From positions 2,046,001 to 2,110,000 of the forward strand of contig NZ_WWGH01000002.1 of assembly GCF_009865135.1 (NCBI RefSeq): DNA of 64,000 nucleotides. Reading direction: 5' to 3'. Below the pieces are notes generated by a model, which saw only the letters and a program-made list of their open reading frames with translations, was not told where the DNA came from and ran no database searches. Position numbers and translations under genes: made by a program. Origin of the DNA: Streptomyces sp. SID8374 (GTDB lineage Bacteria > Actinomycetota > Actinomycetes > Streptomycetales > Streptomycetaceae). Position 1 is the stretch's first letter. Each line of letters begins with the position of its first letter. Positions 18,244-26,209 of the stretch are shown piece by piece.

Positions 18244-18759
18244 TCAGGAGGCGGGCTCCAGGATGTAGCCCCTGCCCCACACGGTGCGCAGGCTCAGACG
18301 GACGCCGTCCAGCCGCTGGCGCAGCCGCATGATGTGCAGGTCTATGGCGTTGCTGGTGACCGCCTCGTTGGTGATCCGGCTCAGGGCCTCCTTCAGCCGG
18401 TCCCTGCGGACCAGGTGGCCGAAGTCGGCCAGGAAACATCGCATCATCTCGCTCTGCGCCTCCGACATCGGCACCGAGTGCCCGCCGTAGTAGAGCACCC
18501 CGGTCGGATCCAGCGCGGGCACGAAATCGGTCCCGGTCCGCCGCTGGAGGGTGTGGACACGGGCCGCCAGGTCGAGGCGGGCCACCGGGGGACGTACCCA
18601 GTCCTCGGTGGGAGAGATGTCGCTCGGCGGCGCCGACTGGCCCTCCAGCACCAGCAGGCAGGGCAGTCCGGCCTCACGGAGCCGTTCGCGTTCGCGGCTC
18701 TGTACCGGCCAGCGGAGAAATCTGACTTCTTGTCGGTGAGCGAGCATGGTCGTGGTCAT
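18244..18759 (-). CDS. OmpR-type winged-helix regulator without a normal receiver domain
   Basis: The C-terminal half is a clear OmpR/PhoB winged helix: the stretch around LSEAQSEMMRCFL-like helix 1, recognition region NAIDLHIMRLRQRL, and the wing LRTVWGRGYIL. The N-terminal half is short, begins RFLRWPVQSRERERL, and has no visible phospho-acceptor Asp/Lys set, so it is not an ordinary response regulator. I chose ATG 18759 because GGGGGT lies 7 bases before it; ATG 18786 in the same frame is possible but lacks a binding site. It is convergent with the biosynthetic operon and divergent from the FAD monooxygenase. It is the obvious candidate pathway regulator. Confidence 0.8.
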   Translation of the reverse strand: MTTTMLAHRQEVRFLRWPVQSRERERLREAGLPCLLVLEGQSAPPSDISPTEDWVRPPVARLDLAARVHTLQRRTGTDFVPALDPTGVLYYGGHSVPMSEAQSEMMRCFLADFGHLVRRDRLKEALSRITNEAVTSNAIDLHIMRLRQRLDGVRLSLRTVWGRGYILEPAS

Positions 18760-18786
18760 GGTCGTGACCCCCGTATCGCGTGACAT

Positions 18787-19139
18787 GGAAGCTGGTGCCG
18801 GAGGCCGGTGGCCTCATCGGAGTGCGCTCTCTCCCTGGTTTCGACGTCGACTCCCCAAGTGACTTCGACCCCGGTCCCCGTGCGTCAGATCCTGCCGGAT
18901 CCCGGTTCCAGGTCGGTGCCGGGCGGATTCCGCCCCGGCCGGATTCGATACCGGAGCCGCCACGGCCCCGCGCACCCCGGGAAAGGGTGAAAGAAGCGCG
19001 ACATGGCCGGGCGGCGGGCCTGTTGATCGGCAAGACACCTCAGTACGGGGGATCTACGGGGGACTCACGGGGGCCACGGGGGGTCTACGGGGGTCGACCA
19101 TCTGAAACCGCTGACCACGGTCATGATCAGGAGCACGCG
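18787..19139. promoter_or_regulatory. 353-bp divergent regulatory region with ACGGGGG heptamer array
   Basis: No gene is seen here. At 19045, 19056, 19067, 19076 and 19087 there are five direct copies of ACGGGGG spaced 11, 11, 9 and 11 bases, roughly one helical turn apart. That is the layout used by OmpR-type winged-helix activators. The 10-mer TACGGGGGTC at 19086-19095 recurs exactly, inverted, at 18766-18775, just before the regulator start. CAGGAG at 19128-19133 is the ribosome binding site of the FAD monooxygenase. Confidence 0.6.
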
Positions 19140-20336
19140 ATGAAGAGCGAGAACAGCACACAGCGCCGACGAGCCGCCGTCGTCGGTGCCGGCATCACCG
19201 GGCCTCTCCTGGCCTTCTGCCTGGTGAGGCTGGGCTTCGAGGTGGACCTGTACGAGGCGTACATCCGCCGGGTCCAGGACATCGGCTCATTCCTCAACCT
19301 CGCCCCGAACGGGCGCGCCGTGCTGGAGCGCCTCGGCCTGGCCGACCGGGTGCTGGAACAGGGCACGGTGGCCGGATCCATCACCTTCGCCAACCACAAG
19401 GGCCGGGAGCTCGCGCGGAACCCGGAGAGGACGACCAACATCATGCGCGGCGAACTCAGCGGAGCCCTGCGCGACGCGGCGACCGACGCCGGAGCGAAAC
19501 TGCACTGCGACAAGCGCCTCGTCGCGCTGGACGGGACCGGCGACGACCGCTGGCGGCTCGGCTTCGAGGACGGCACCGGGGCGGAGGCCGACCTCGTGCT
19601 CGGCTGCGACGGGGTGCACTCCACCACACGGGGGCTGCTGATCCCCGACGCGCCTCGGGCCGAGTACACCAAGGTGGTCGGCTCCGGGGGCAGGTCGGAG
19701 ATCGGCACCGGGGAGCTGCCCGTCGACGGCCAGTTCCACATGGTCTTCGGACTGCGCGGCTTCTTCGGCTACCAGGTGGTGGAGCCCGGCGTCGTGTGCT
19801 GGTTCGAGAACCACCAGGACGCCCGCGAGCGCGGCTTCGCCGAACTGGCCGGGATCGACGACGCGGAGTGGGTGGCCGACCTGGCCGAGCGGCACCGCCC
19901 CGACCCCGCGGTGGTCCGGCGCATCCTGACCGCCTCCACAGGGCGGGTCGGCCGGTGGCCGGTCTACGAGGTGCCGCCCCTGGGGACCTGGCACCGCGGC
20001 AGCGCCGCCGTACTGGGCGACGCCGCGCACGCGGTGGCCCCGCACCTGGGGGCGGGCGCCGCCCTCGGCATGGAGGACGCCTACGAACTGGCCCTGGCAC
20101 TGCACGAACACCCCACCGCACCAAGGGCGTTCAGGGCGTTCGAGGAGTCACGCCGCGACCGGATCGCCGCGATGGCGAAGCAGGCCCGGCAGACCGGCGC
20201 GGTGATGACCCCGAGCCACTGGGCCGCCCGGACGGTACGGGACCTGATGCTGCCGATCGCCATCAAGCAGGGCGTACGCAAGGGGACCGAGGCCTACTCC
20301 TACCGCCCCTCGCCATGGCCCGTGCAGGCCGGCTGA
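19140..20336 (+). CDS. FAD-dependent aromatic monooxygenase
   Basis: This 398-residue group A flavoprotein hydroxylase (PHBH fold) has the FAD motif VVGAGITG at the N terminus, the DG motif GCDGVHSTTR, and the GD motif LGDAAHAVAPHLGAGA. CAGGAG sits 6 bases before ATG 19140. Placed at the end of the tryptophan-to-quinaldate gene set and behind its own regulatory region, it probably hydroxylates the kynurenine- or quinoline-derived intermediate. Comparable flavoenzymes occur in quinoxaline/quinaldate clusters. Regiochemistry cannot be told from sequence. Confidence 0.88.
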   Translation: MKSENSTQRRRAAVVGAGITGPLLAFCLVRLGFEVDLYEAYIRRVQDIGSFLNLAPNGRAVLERLGLADRVLEQGTVAGSITFANHKGRELARNPERTTNIMRGELSGALRDAATDAGAKLHCDKRLVALDGTGDDRWRLGFEDGTGAEADLVLGCDGVHSTTRGLLIPDAPRAEYTKVVGSGGRSEIGTGELPVDGQFHMVFGLRGFFGYQVVEPGVVCWFENHQDARERGFAELAGIDDAEWVADLAERHRPDPAVVRRILTASTGRVGRWPVYEVPPLGTWHRGSAAVLGDAAHAVAPHLGAGAALGMEDAYELALALHEHPTAPRAFRAFEESRRDRIAAMAKQARQTGAVMTPSHWAARTVRDLMLPIAIKQGVRKGTEAYSYRPSPWPVQAG

Positions 20337-20375
20337 GACGTGAGGACGTACTCGACCGAGGCGTAGAAACGTAGA

Positions 20376-20426
20376 AGGGCCTCCTGCCGCCGCGAAGGTG
20401 CTCCGCCGGGCGGTGCAGGAGGCCCT
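20376..20426. terminator. Hairpin terminator after FAD monooxygenase
   Basis: A 12-bp perfect stem (20376-20387 with 20415-20426) encloses a 27-base loop with a smaller inner hairpin. It lies between the converging FAD monooxygenase and VOC genes and likely marks the right edge of the biosynthetic cluster. Confidence 0.75.
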
Positions 20427-20466
20427 GTCGGGCTGATGGCGGTCGCCGACCGCCGGGGTCAGCGGG

Positions 20467-20847
20467 TCAGCGCAGCTCGCCGGTGACGATCCACAGGTGG
20501 CCGAAGGGGTCGCGGAGGCGTCCCTCCCGCTTGCCGTACGGGCGGTTCTCGACGGGGACGACCACGGTGCCGCCACCGGCGACCATCCGCTCGGCGACGG
20601 CGTCCTGGTCGGTGAACTCCGCCTCCAGGAGCACCGGAGAGCCGCCCACGTCCTCGGGGGAGAGCCAGCCCCACTCCGTCACCGCCGGGGACAGGGTGAG
20701 CGGGGAGCCGCCGATCTGGAGGACGACGACCATCACCCGGCCGCTGTCGTCCTGCGCGCGGAACACCTCTTCGGCGCCCATGGCCTTCTGGTAGTAGGTC
20801 GAGGCTGTGTCGGGGTCCGGGACGATCAATCGTGGCGTCAGGCTCAT
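20467..20847 (-). CDS. VOC (glyoxalase/PhnB-like) protein
   Basis: This 126-residue vicinal-oxygen-chelate protein of the PhnB/YdcJ-like type has two beta-alpha-beta-beta-beta halves: LIVPDPDTASTYYQKAMGA at the start and RLRDPFGHLWIV at the end. The end motif is typical of the family. Substrate is unknown. It converges on the NRPS-cluster end across a terminator and diverges from the TetR gene, so it is probably unrelated to the cluster. Confidence 0.85.
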   Translation of the reverse strand: MSLTPRLIVPDPDTASTYYQKAMGAEEVFRAQDDSGRVMVVVLQIGGSPLTLSPAVTEWGWLSPEDVGGSPVLLEAEFTDQDAVAERMVAGGGTVVVPVENRPYGKREGRLRDPFGHLWIVTGELR

Positions 20848-20950
20848 GGGCCGACTCTATTACCCCGGTGGCGGCCGCCCGTGGTGATTCGGACAGTTTG
20901 GGTCAGGTGCGGCGGACGCCGGTCCGTGCGCGCCTGCCTATGCTGTGCGG

Positions 20951-21523
20951 ATGACACAGGGAGCGGGACAGGAGAGGGAGCTGAGGGCCGACGCGGCCCG
21001 AAACCGCGCCCGGATCCTCCGGGCCGCCCGCGAACAGCTGGCCGCCGGTGACAACTCGCTCCAGCTGAACGCCATCGCCCGGCTCGTCGGCGTGGGCGTG
21101 GGGACGGTCTACCGGCACTTCCCCAACCGCCACGCCCTGCTGGAGGCGCTCTCGGCGGAGCGCTTCGAGGAGCTGGTCGAGGAGGCGAAGGCCGCCGCCG
21201 TCGCCGAGGACCCGCTCACCGGCCTGCGCCGCCTGCTGCGCTTCGCCCTCGACCGGATGCTGGACGACCCCGACTTCGCGGCCGTGCTGGAGTCCGCGGG
21301 CGAAGGCGGAGCGCGGACGTCGGAGATGAAGGCCCAGCTCGACCGGGCGGTCACCGAGCTGCTGGACGGCGTCCGAACGGCCGGTGCGGTACGGAGCTCC
21401 ATCGAGGCCGACGATGTGCGCCGCCTGCTGTGCGGCGTGGGACACGCGGTGCGCTCCGGGGACAGCGAGGTCAGGGACCTCTACCTCGACATCCTGCTGG
21501 AAGGCCTGCGCCCGCCGCGCTGA
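20951..21523 (+). CDS. TetR-family repressor
   Basis: This 190-residue regulator has an N-terminal TetR helix-turn-helix (AIARLVGVGVGTVYRHFPNR) and a ligand-binding C-terminal half with no recognised signature. ATG 20951 follows TATGCT (20939-20944) by only 6 bases, so the transcript may be leaderless; an in-frame GTG at 20945 is less likely. The adjacent SDR gene carries two palindromes sharing CGGAT-N4-ATCCG, which are the likely operators for this protein. Confidence 0.88.
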   Translation: MTQGAGQERELRADAARNRARILRAAREQLAAGDNSLQLNAIARLVGVGVGTVYRHFPNRHALLEALSAERFEELVEEAKAAAVAEDPLTGLRRLLRFALDRMLDDPDFAAVLESAGEGGARTSEMKAQLDRAVTELLDGVRTAGAVRSSIEADDVRRLLCGVGHAVRSGDSEVRDLYLDILLEGLRPPR

Positions 21524-21580
21524 CGGCGGTACGCCTGCGATCCGGGTGCTCCACGAGGCGCCCCCACCTCCTGCTCTAAG

Positions 21581-21637
21581 CGGATAGCTATCCGTTCGTG
21601 TTAGCGTGCACCCATCGAAACGGATACTCATCCGTTT
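21581..21637. promoter_or_regulatory. Two TetR-type operator palindromes before SDR gene
   Basis: CGGATAGCTATCCG at 21581-21594 is a perfect palindrome. AAACGGAT-ACTC-ATCCGTTT at 21618-21637 is a perfect inverted repeat. Both share CGGAT-N4-ATCCG, with centres about 40 bp apart, flanking the presumed promoter of the SDR gene that starts at 21660. This is the expected arrangement for repression by the TetR protein encoded just upstream. Confidence 0.75.
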
Positions 21638-21659
21638 ATGGAGCGGTGAAGGGGTGGCC

Positions 21660-22547
21660 ATGAACCGACGGGCGATAGTGACGGCAGGTACCGGGGGCAT
21701 CGGACTGGAGACCGCGAAAGGGCTCGCGCGCCACGGCTACGCCGTCACGGTGGTCGGCCGCAACGCCGAACGAGGCGCGAGCGCCGTCGAGGAGATCGCG
21801 GCGGTCGCGAACGGAGAGGCACCGCGATTCATCGCCGCCGACCTGGCCTCCCTCGCCGAAGTCCGTTCGCTGGCATCCCGGTTGGCTTCCGAAGGGCCAC
21901 TCGGGGTGCTGGTGAACAACGTCGGCGCGATGTTCGCCGAACGGCAGCGGAACGCCGACGGCATCGAGGCGTCGTTCGCCGTGAACCACCTCTCGCCTTA
22001 CCTGCTGACCGAGCTGCTCCTCGACCGGCTCAGGGCGGACGCGCCGAGCCGGATCGTCAACGTCTCCTCCGCCGCGATCAAGAGCGCCAAGCGCACCTTC
22101 GACGCGGTGGAACCCCCGGGCGGCTACTACGGCTTCCACTGGTACGGCCGGGCCAAGCTCGCCAACCTCGCCTACACCGTGCACCTGGCCGAACGCCTCC
22201 GTGGCACCGGGGTGACGGTCTTCGCCGCCGACCCCGGGGGCGCGGCCACCGACATGACCAACGGCACCATGACCTCACCGAAGATCGTCTCGCCGCCGCT
22301 GCGCGTGCTGTGGCCGCTGGTCCGCCGCGTTTTCGAACGCAGCACTGCCGGACCTGCCTCCGAGGCCGCCCGGCCGTCCCTCTTCGCCGCCACCGATGCC
22401 TCCCTCGACGGGCGGACCGGCCTGCTCATCGGACCCCAGGCCCGGCCCGTACCCCTCTTCCGTGGCGCCGGCGACCCCCGGACCGTCGAGAACGTACTCC
22501 GGCTCAGCCGGCAGCTGGCGCCCCTCGCTCAGGCGGACGCCCCGTAG
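21660..22547 (+). CDS. Short-chain dehydrogenase/reductase
   Basis: This 295-residue SDR resembles the retinol dehydrogenase/protochlorophyllide reductase-like branch: TAGTGGIG nucleotide motif, NNVGAMF, VNVSSAA, and YGRAKL as YxxxK. The ATG at 21660 follows GGTGAAGGGG. It is downstream of a TetR gene and of two matched operators, so expression is probably induced by the compound it acts on. Its 3' end overlaps the remains of a WYL-type regulator on the other strand by about 19 bases. Confidence 0.88.
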   Translation: MNRRAIVTAGTGGIGLETAKGLARHGYAVTVVGRNAERGASAVEEIAAVANGEAPRFIAADLASLAEVRSLASRLASEGPLGVLVNNVGAMFAERQRNADGIEASFAVNHLSPYLLTELLLDRLRADAPSRIVNVSSAAIKSAKRTFDAVEPPGGYYGFHWYGRAKLANLAYTVHLAERLRGTGVTVFAADPGGAATDMTNGTMTSPKIVSPPLRVLWPLVRRVFERSTAGPASEAARPSLFAATDASLDGRTGLLIGPQARPVPLFRGAGDPRTVENVLRLSRQLAPLAQADAP

Positions 22548-23098
22548 CGGGCGGCGATCGCGGTGGCACGGTCGCGCAGTGCGGTACGCAGCCACTGCGG
22601 GGACAGCGCCTCCGCGTCCGCTGCGAGCTTCCACAGCGCCCCTTCGGCGTGTCGCGGGGCCCGGAAGCGCACTTCCAGCCGCAGCCAGCCGTCCTCTTCG
22701 GCCTCTTCTGTGAGGACTGCCAGCGCCGTTCCCGCCAGGCCCGGTCCAGATCGACCCGGTCCGGCCGCTGCGCGGGCTCGGCGAGCTCCTCGGCGGCCAG
22801 GATCCGGGAGAGCCGGTACGTGCGCTCCTCGCCCGACCTGGTGGCCAGCAGGGCGAGGGCCTCGTCGTGGTTGAGCCCGGTGAGCTCGGTCCGGAAGCCG
22901 GGAAGCAGCGCGAAGCCGCCGTACCGGCCGCGTTCGGCGTGGACCGGGACACCGGCCGCGGACAGCGCCTCGATGCCGCGCAGCACCGTACGGGTGGACA
23001 CCTCCAGCTCACGGGCGAGCGCGGTCGCGGAGAGACCGGCCACGCTGCCGCAGCGGCAGAACCAGGGAGACCAGTAGGGAGCGTAAGACAGCAGACGG
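22529..23098 (-). pseudogene. Decayed HTH-WYL (YafY/DeoR-like) regulator
   Basis: Pieces of one regulator lie in different frames. The N-terminal HTH is readable as [19 protein letters not shown] and [15 protein letters not shown] middle piece follows ([19 protein letters not shown]). The C-terminal WCX-like piece ([20 protein letters not shown] to ARYGASA, stop at 22529) is in another frame. A frameshift falls near 22740, at least one more lies near 23050, and the WYL core between LALLATRSG and RTYRLSRIL is missing. I infer internal deletion plus frameshifts; sequencing error cannot account for the missing core. Confidence 0.75.
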
Positions 23099-23105
23099 CA
23101 GACGG

Positions 23106-23513
23106 TCAGATGCTACGGCTCAGCCCCTCGATCGCCGTCTGCGCCCACTCCTGCGCCCCCGCCGCCGTACCGGCCGCCACTCCGGCCGCGACAGGTGCCA
23201 GCACCCCCCTGAGCATGGCCAGCGCGCGGCGGACCCGGCCTTCCTCGGGGGTGTCCGGCCCGCTGATCGTCGCGCGGACCTCGCCGGCGGCCGCCTCCAC
23301 GTCCTCGCGGTCCCGGTCGGCGAGGCCCGCCCCGGGCAGCTGCCGGAGCAGGTCGTCGACCAGTGCGGCGAGCGCTTCGAAGCCCGGCGCCACCGTGCTG
23401 TTGTTCTGCTGGTTCTGGGTGGCGCTCTGGTTGTTCCAGGCGAACTGGGTCCCGGAGACAGCACCGTTGAACACCGGGCCGTCGTAATGGTGCACATTCC
23501 GCGGGTCGTTCAT
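23106..23513 (-). CDS. Small helical protein with N-terminal Asn/Gln-rich motif
   Basis: This 135-residue protein has no recognised family. Its first about 45 residues are rich in Asn and Gln and contain [17 protein letters not shown]. The rest (from about 48) is predicted helical, with an Ala-rich C-terminal segment resembling effector-associated or membrane-active helical bundles. Its ATG overlaps the stop of the beta-helix gene (ATGA). That neighbour ends in the same motif (APVFNDEVHGVQLAWNN). Shared motifs in adjacent genes are typical of bacterial amyloid-signalling pairs, but that function is an inference only. Confidence 0.8.
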   Translation of the reverse strand: MNDPRNVHHYDGPVFNGAVSGTQFAWNNQSATQNQQNNSTVAPGFEALAALVDDLLRQLPGAGLADRDREDVEAAAGEVRATISGPDTPEEGRVRRALAMLRGVLAPVAAGVAAGTAAGAQEWAQTAIEGLSRSI

Positions 23514-25219
23514 GAGCGGGTACCGCCCTCTCCGGTCTGCTGTTGGATGGCCGTGGTGTTGTTCCACGCCAGCTGGACGCCGTGGACCTCGTCGTTGAAC
23601 ACCGGCGCGTTGAAGTTGTTGACGATGGTCGGGGGCGGCCCGGTCGGCTCCGTGCTCTCCTCCTCCACCACCGGCAGCGACGTATGGAGGGAGACCAGAT
23701 CCACCAGGCCGTTGTGCCGCACGCCGGTACCCGGCTCTCCCGCCACGGTGCAGTTCACCAGCCGTCCGCCGGCCCGCTCCCGCAGGCTCACCGCCACGGC
23801 CGCGCAGTCGCTGAACTCGCTGTCCGCGACGTCCAGATAGGCAAAATCGCTCCCGCTGAGCCCGATCGTGCCGGACCCGGAGACCGTGAGGTTCCGTGCG
23901 ACGAGTCTCCCCTTGTCGAAGGCGATGGCCCCGCACCTGCTCACCGCCTTGATCTCGCAGTCGCGTACGAGGAGTTGGGCCTCCTCGCCGACACCGAAGC
24001 CCACCGTTCCCCGCTCGGCGGACACGTCTTTCAGCCTCACCCGGGACTGGCCCAGGACCTCGACGGCGCACATGTCGAAGTCCCGGAACACCGCGTCGGT
24101 GATGTCGGCCGTGGTGCCGCCGTTCCCCAGGGTCTCCACCTGTGAGGGGCAGCGTTCGACCCGGACGTGCTCGAACACGGCGGTGCTCCCGTCCCTGACC
24201 CGCAGGGCGACACTCGTCAGGTCCTCGATCACGACGCGGGTGAAACGGCCCCTGCCCGCTTCCATGACGGCCACCCCCACGTTGCCGCCCGAGACGCGGC
24301 AGCCGTGGATCTCCGGGGAGCCGCCCTCGGTGGAGAGCACCGCGGCGTTGCCCGCGTCGGTCACCGTGCACTCCTCGAACCTGCCGCGGCCCGCCGACCG
24401 GACGTTGATACCGGTGTCCCGGCACCGGGCGAAGGCGCATCCGCGCACCACCGGGTCGGAGCCGCTCGTGACCGCGATCCCGTGCTGGGCGTCGGTGACG
24501 CGGGTGCTGTCCACGGAGCCCCTGGACTGCTCGATGAAGCAGATCCCCTCGGCGTGCACGGCGTCGATGGCGCAGCCGGACACGGCCAGCTCCGCCTGCG
24601 CGTCCGCGACGACGGCCGCGAGCCCGGTGCCGGTCAGCTCGCACCCGCTGACCTCGGCCCGGGCACCGCTGACGCGTACGCCGTGGATGCGGCTGCCCTC
24701 GATACGGCTGCCCCGGACCGTGACGTCGGAGCCTTCGATCACGGCGACCGCGTTGTCGGTGGCGTCGGTGAACCGGCACCGCTCCACCAGCCCGCGGGCC
24801 CCGGTGAAGAGGGTCCGGCCGTGCAGCACCACGCTGTCCCGCAGCGTGACGGAGGTGTTGGGCCTGGCGTGCACACCGACCCCGCTGTACGCGCGGATCT
24901 CGACCCGGTCGAGGGTGAGCGTCCCCGCATGGCAGGCGACGGTGTCGGCTTCGCGGCCGGTCAGGACGAGGCCGTCGACACCGACCGCGCCGTAGGCGTC
25001 GAGGGCGGCTCCGCGTGCCTGGCCCACCACCACCGAGCCGGGCCCGCCGGTCGCGACCAGCCGGACCTCTCCCCGTACGGTGAGGGATTCCTCGTACCGC
25101 CCGGGCGCGATCTCGATGAGTGCTGCCCGGCCCCGGCGGGCCGCCGCCAGGAGCGCGGAGGTGATGTCGGGGTGGGCGCCGCGACCGCCGCGCGGTGAGA
25201 CGACATACTTCGCGACCAT
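23510..25219 (-). CDS. Right-handed parallel beta-helix protein with C-terminal NQ motif
   Basis: This 569-residue protein starts at ATG 25219, with GGGAG upstream. After an N-terminal cap (APGRYEESL), about 18-20 short beta-helix coils repeat with a pattern such as VxGCxF/VxDSxF plus GI or GV turns, as in the NosD/pectate-lyase-like fold. There is no signal peptide, so it is probably cytoplasmic. Residues after about 525 are Pro-rich and end in VNNFNAPVFN, VQLAWNN and IQQQTG. This tail is echoed at the N terminus of the next gene, to which it is translationally coupled. Possible roles are a recognition scaffold or amyloid-signalling partner; no enzyme active site is evident. Confidence 0.85.
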   Translation of the reverse strand: MVAKYVVSPRGGRGAHPDITSALLAAARRGRAALIEIAPGRYEESLTVRGEVRLVATGGPGSVVVGQARGAALDAYGAVGVDGLVLTGREADTVACHAGTLTLDRVEIRAYSGVGVHARPNTSVTLRDSVVLHGRTLFTGARGLVERCRFTDATDNAVAVIEGSDVTVRGSRIEGSRIHGVRVSGARAEVSGCELTGTGLAAVVADAQAELAVSGCAIDAVHAEGICFIEQSRGSVDSTRVTDAQHGIAVTSGSDPVVRGCAFARCRDTGINVRSAGRGRFEECTVTDAGNAAVLSTEGGSPEIHGCRVSGGNVGVAVMEAGRGRFTRVVIEDLTSVALRVRDGSTAVFEHVRVERCPSQVETLGNGGTTADITDAVFRDFDMCAVEVLGQSRVRLKDVSAERGTVGFGVGEEAQLLVRDCEIKAVSRCGAIAFDKGRLVARNLTVSGSGTIGLSGSDFAYLDVADSEFSDCAAVAVSLRERAGGRLVNCTVAGEPGTGVRHNGLVDLVSLHTSLPVVEEESTEPTGPPPTIVNNFNAPVFNDEVHGVQLAWNNTTAIQQQTGEGGTRS

Positions 25220-25320
25220 CTCCGCTCCCCCCACGGCGCATGCTTGGCGCGGTCGATGGTACCTGAGCGGTCGTCACCGAGCCTGTTCACAGGGGCCGGT
25301 GGCCGGCGGACCGGTCGTGG

Positions 25321-25377
25321 CCACCGCCGTACGCCCCCGCCCGGGTGGTCGGCCCGGGCGGGGGCGTACGGCGGTGG
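25321..25377. terminator. 25-bp perfect hairpin after DDAH gene
   Basis: A perfect 25-bp stem (25321-25345 with 25353-25377) with a 7-base loop begins one base past the DDAH stop codon. It is by far the longest perfect inverted repeat I saw in the window. It should terminate the leftward iron-box operon before the beta-helix gene. Confidence 0.85.
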
Positions 25378-25378
25378 A

Positions 25379-26191
25379 TCAGCGCGCCGGCCGGAGCTCC
25401 AGCGTGCAGCACTTCACGCTGCCGCCCGCCTTGAGGAGTTCGGACAGGTCCACCCCGACCGGGCGGAAGCCGCGGTCGCGGAGCTGGTCCGCGAGAGCGG
25501 TGGCGTTCTGCGGCAGGACCACGTTCAGCCCGTCCGACGTGGCGTTGAGCCCGAACACCGCCGCGTCCTCGGCCGAGGCGAGCACCGCGTCCGGGAAGAG
25601 GCGTTGCAGGACCGCGAGGCTGCCGGGGGAGAAGGCCCCCGGGTAGTAGGCGATCGTCTTCTCGTCCAGCACGGTGAGGGCGGTGTCCAGGTGGTAGTAG
25701 TCGGGGTCCACCAGGGTCAGCCCGATCACCGGCCGGCCGAAGAACTCCTGGGCCTCGTCGTGGGAGCGGGGATCACTGCGGAACCCGGTCCCGGCGAGCA
25801 GGAGGTCGCCCACCAGCAGATAGTCGCCCTCCCCTTCGTTGACGACGCTCGCGGTGCGCAGGTCCGGGAAGCCGTTGTCGCGCAGCCAGTCGTGGTACGC
25901 GGGCCCCTCGGCGATCCGTTCGGCGTCGCGGAAGCGTGCCACGAGGGCCCGCCCGTCGACGACCGTGGCGCCGTTGGCGGCGAAGACCATGTCGGGGAGA
26001 CCACGGACGGGTTCGATGGTGTCGACGGTGTGCCCGAGGCTCAGGTAGACCTCGCGCAGTCGCTCCCACTGGGCGATGGCCAGCGGAGTGTCGACAGGCT
26101 TCTTAGGGTCCATCCACGGGTTGATGGAGTAGACCACGTCGAAGTAGGTGGGCCGGCACATGAGGTAGTGCCGGGCACGTGCGGTACGCAT
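25379..26191 (-). CDS. Dimethylarginine dimethylaminohydrolase-like amidinohydrolase
   Basis: This 270-residue protein of the guanidino-group-modifying superfamily shows PDMVFAANG, the catalytic His in YYHLDTAL, and the C-terminal Cys in GGSVKCCTLEL, so the catalytic set is complete. DDAH and related enzymes hydrolyse N-methylated arginines to citrulline plus an amine. It is 18 bases downstream of the formyltransferase gene and shares its iron-box promoter, so a link to siderophore or ornithine metabolism is possible but unproven. Confidence 0.9.
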   Translation of the reverse strand: MRTARARHYLMCRPTYFDVVYSINPWMDPKKPVDTPLAIAQWERLREVYLSLGHTVDTIEPVRGLPDMVFAANGATVVDGRALVARFRDAERIAEGPAYHDWLRDNGFPDLRTASVVNEGEGDYLLVGDLLLAGTGFRSDPRSHDEAQEFFGRPVIGLTLVDPDYYHLDTALTVLDEKTIAYYPGAFSPGSLAVLQRLFPDAVLASAEDAAVFGLNATSDGLNVVLPQNATALADQLRDRGFRPVGVDLSELLKAGGSVKCCTLELRPAR

Positions 26192-26209
26192 GGGTGAGGG
26201 TCCCGATCG

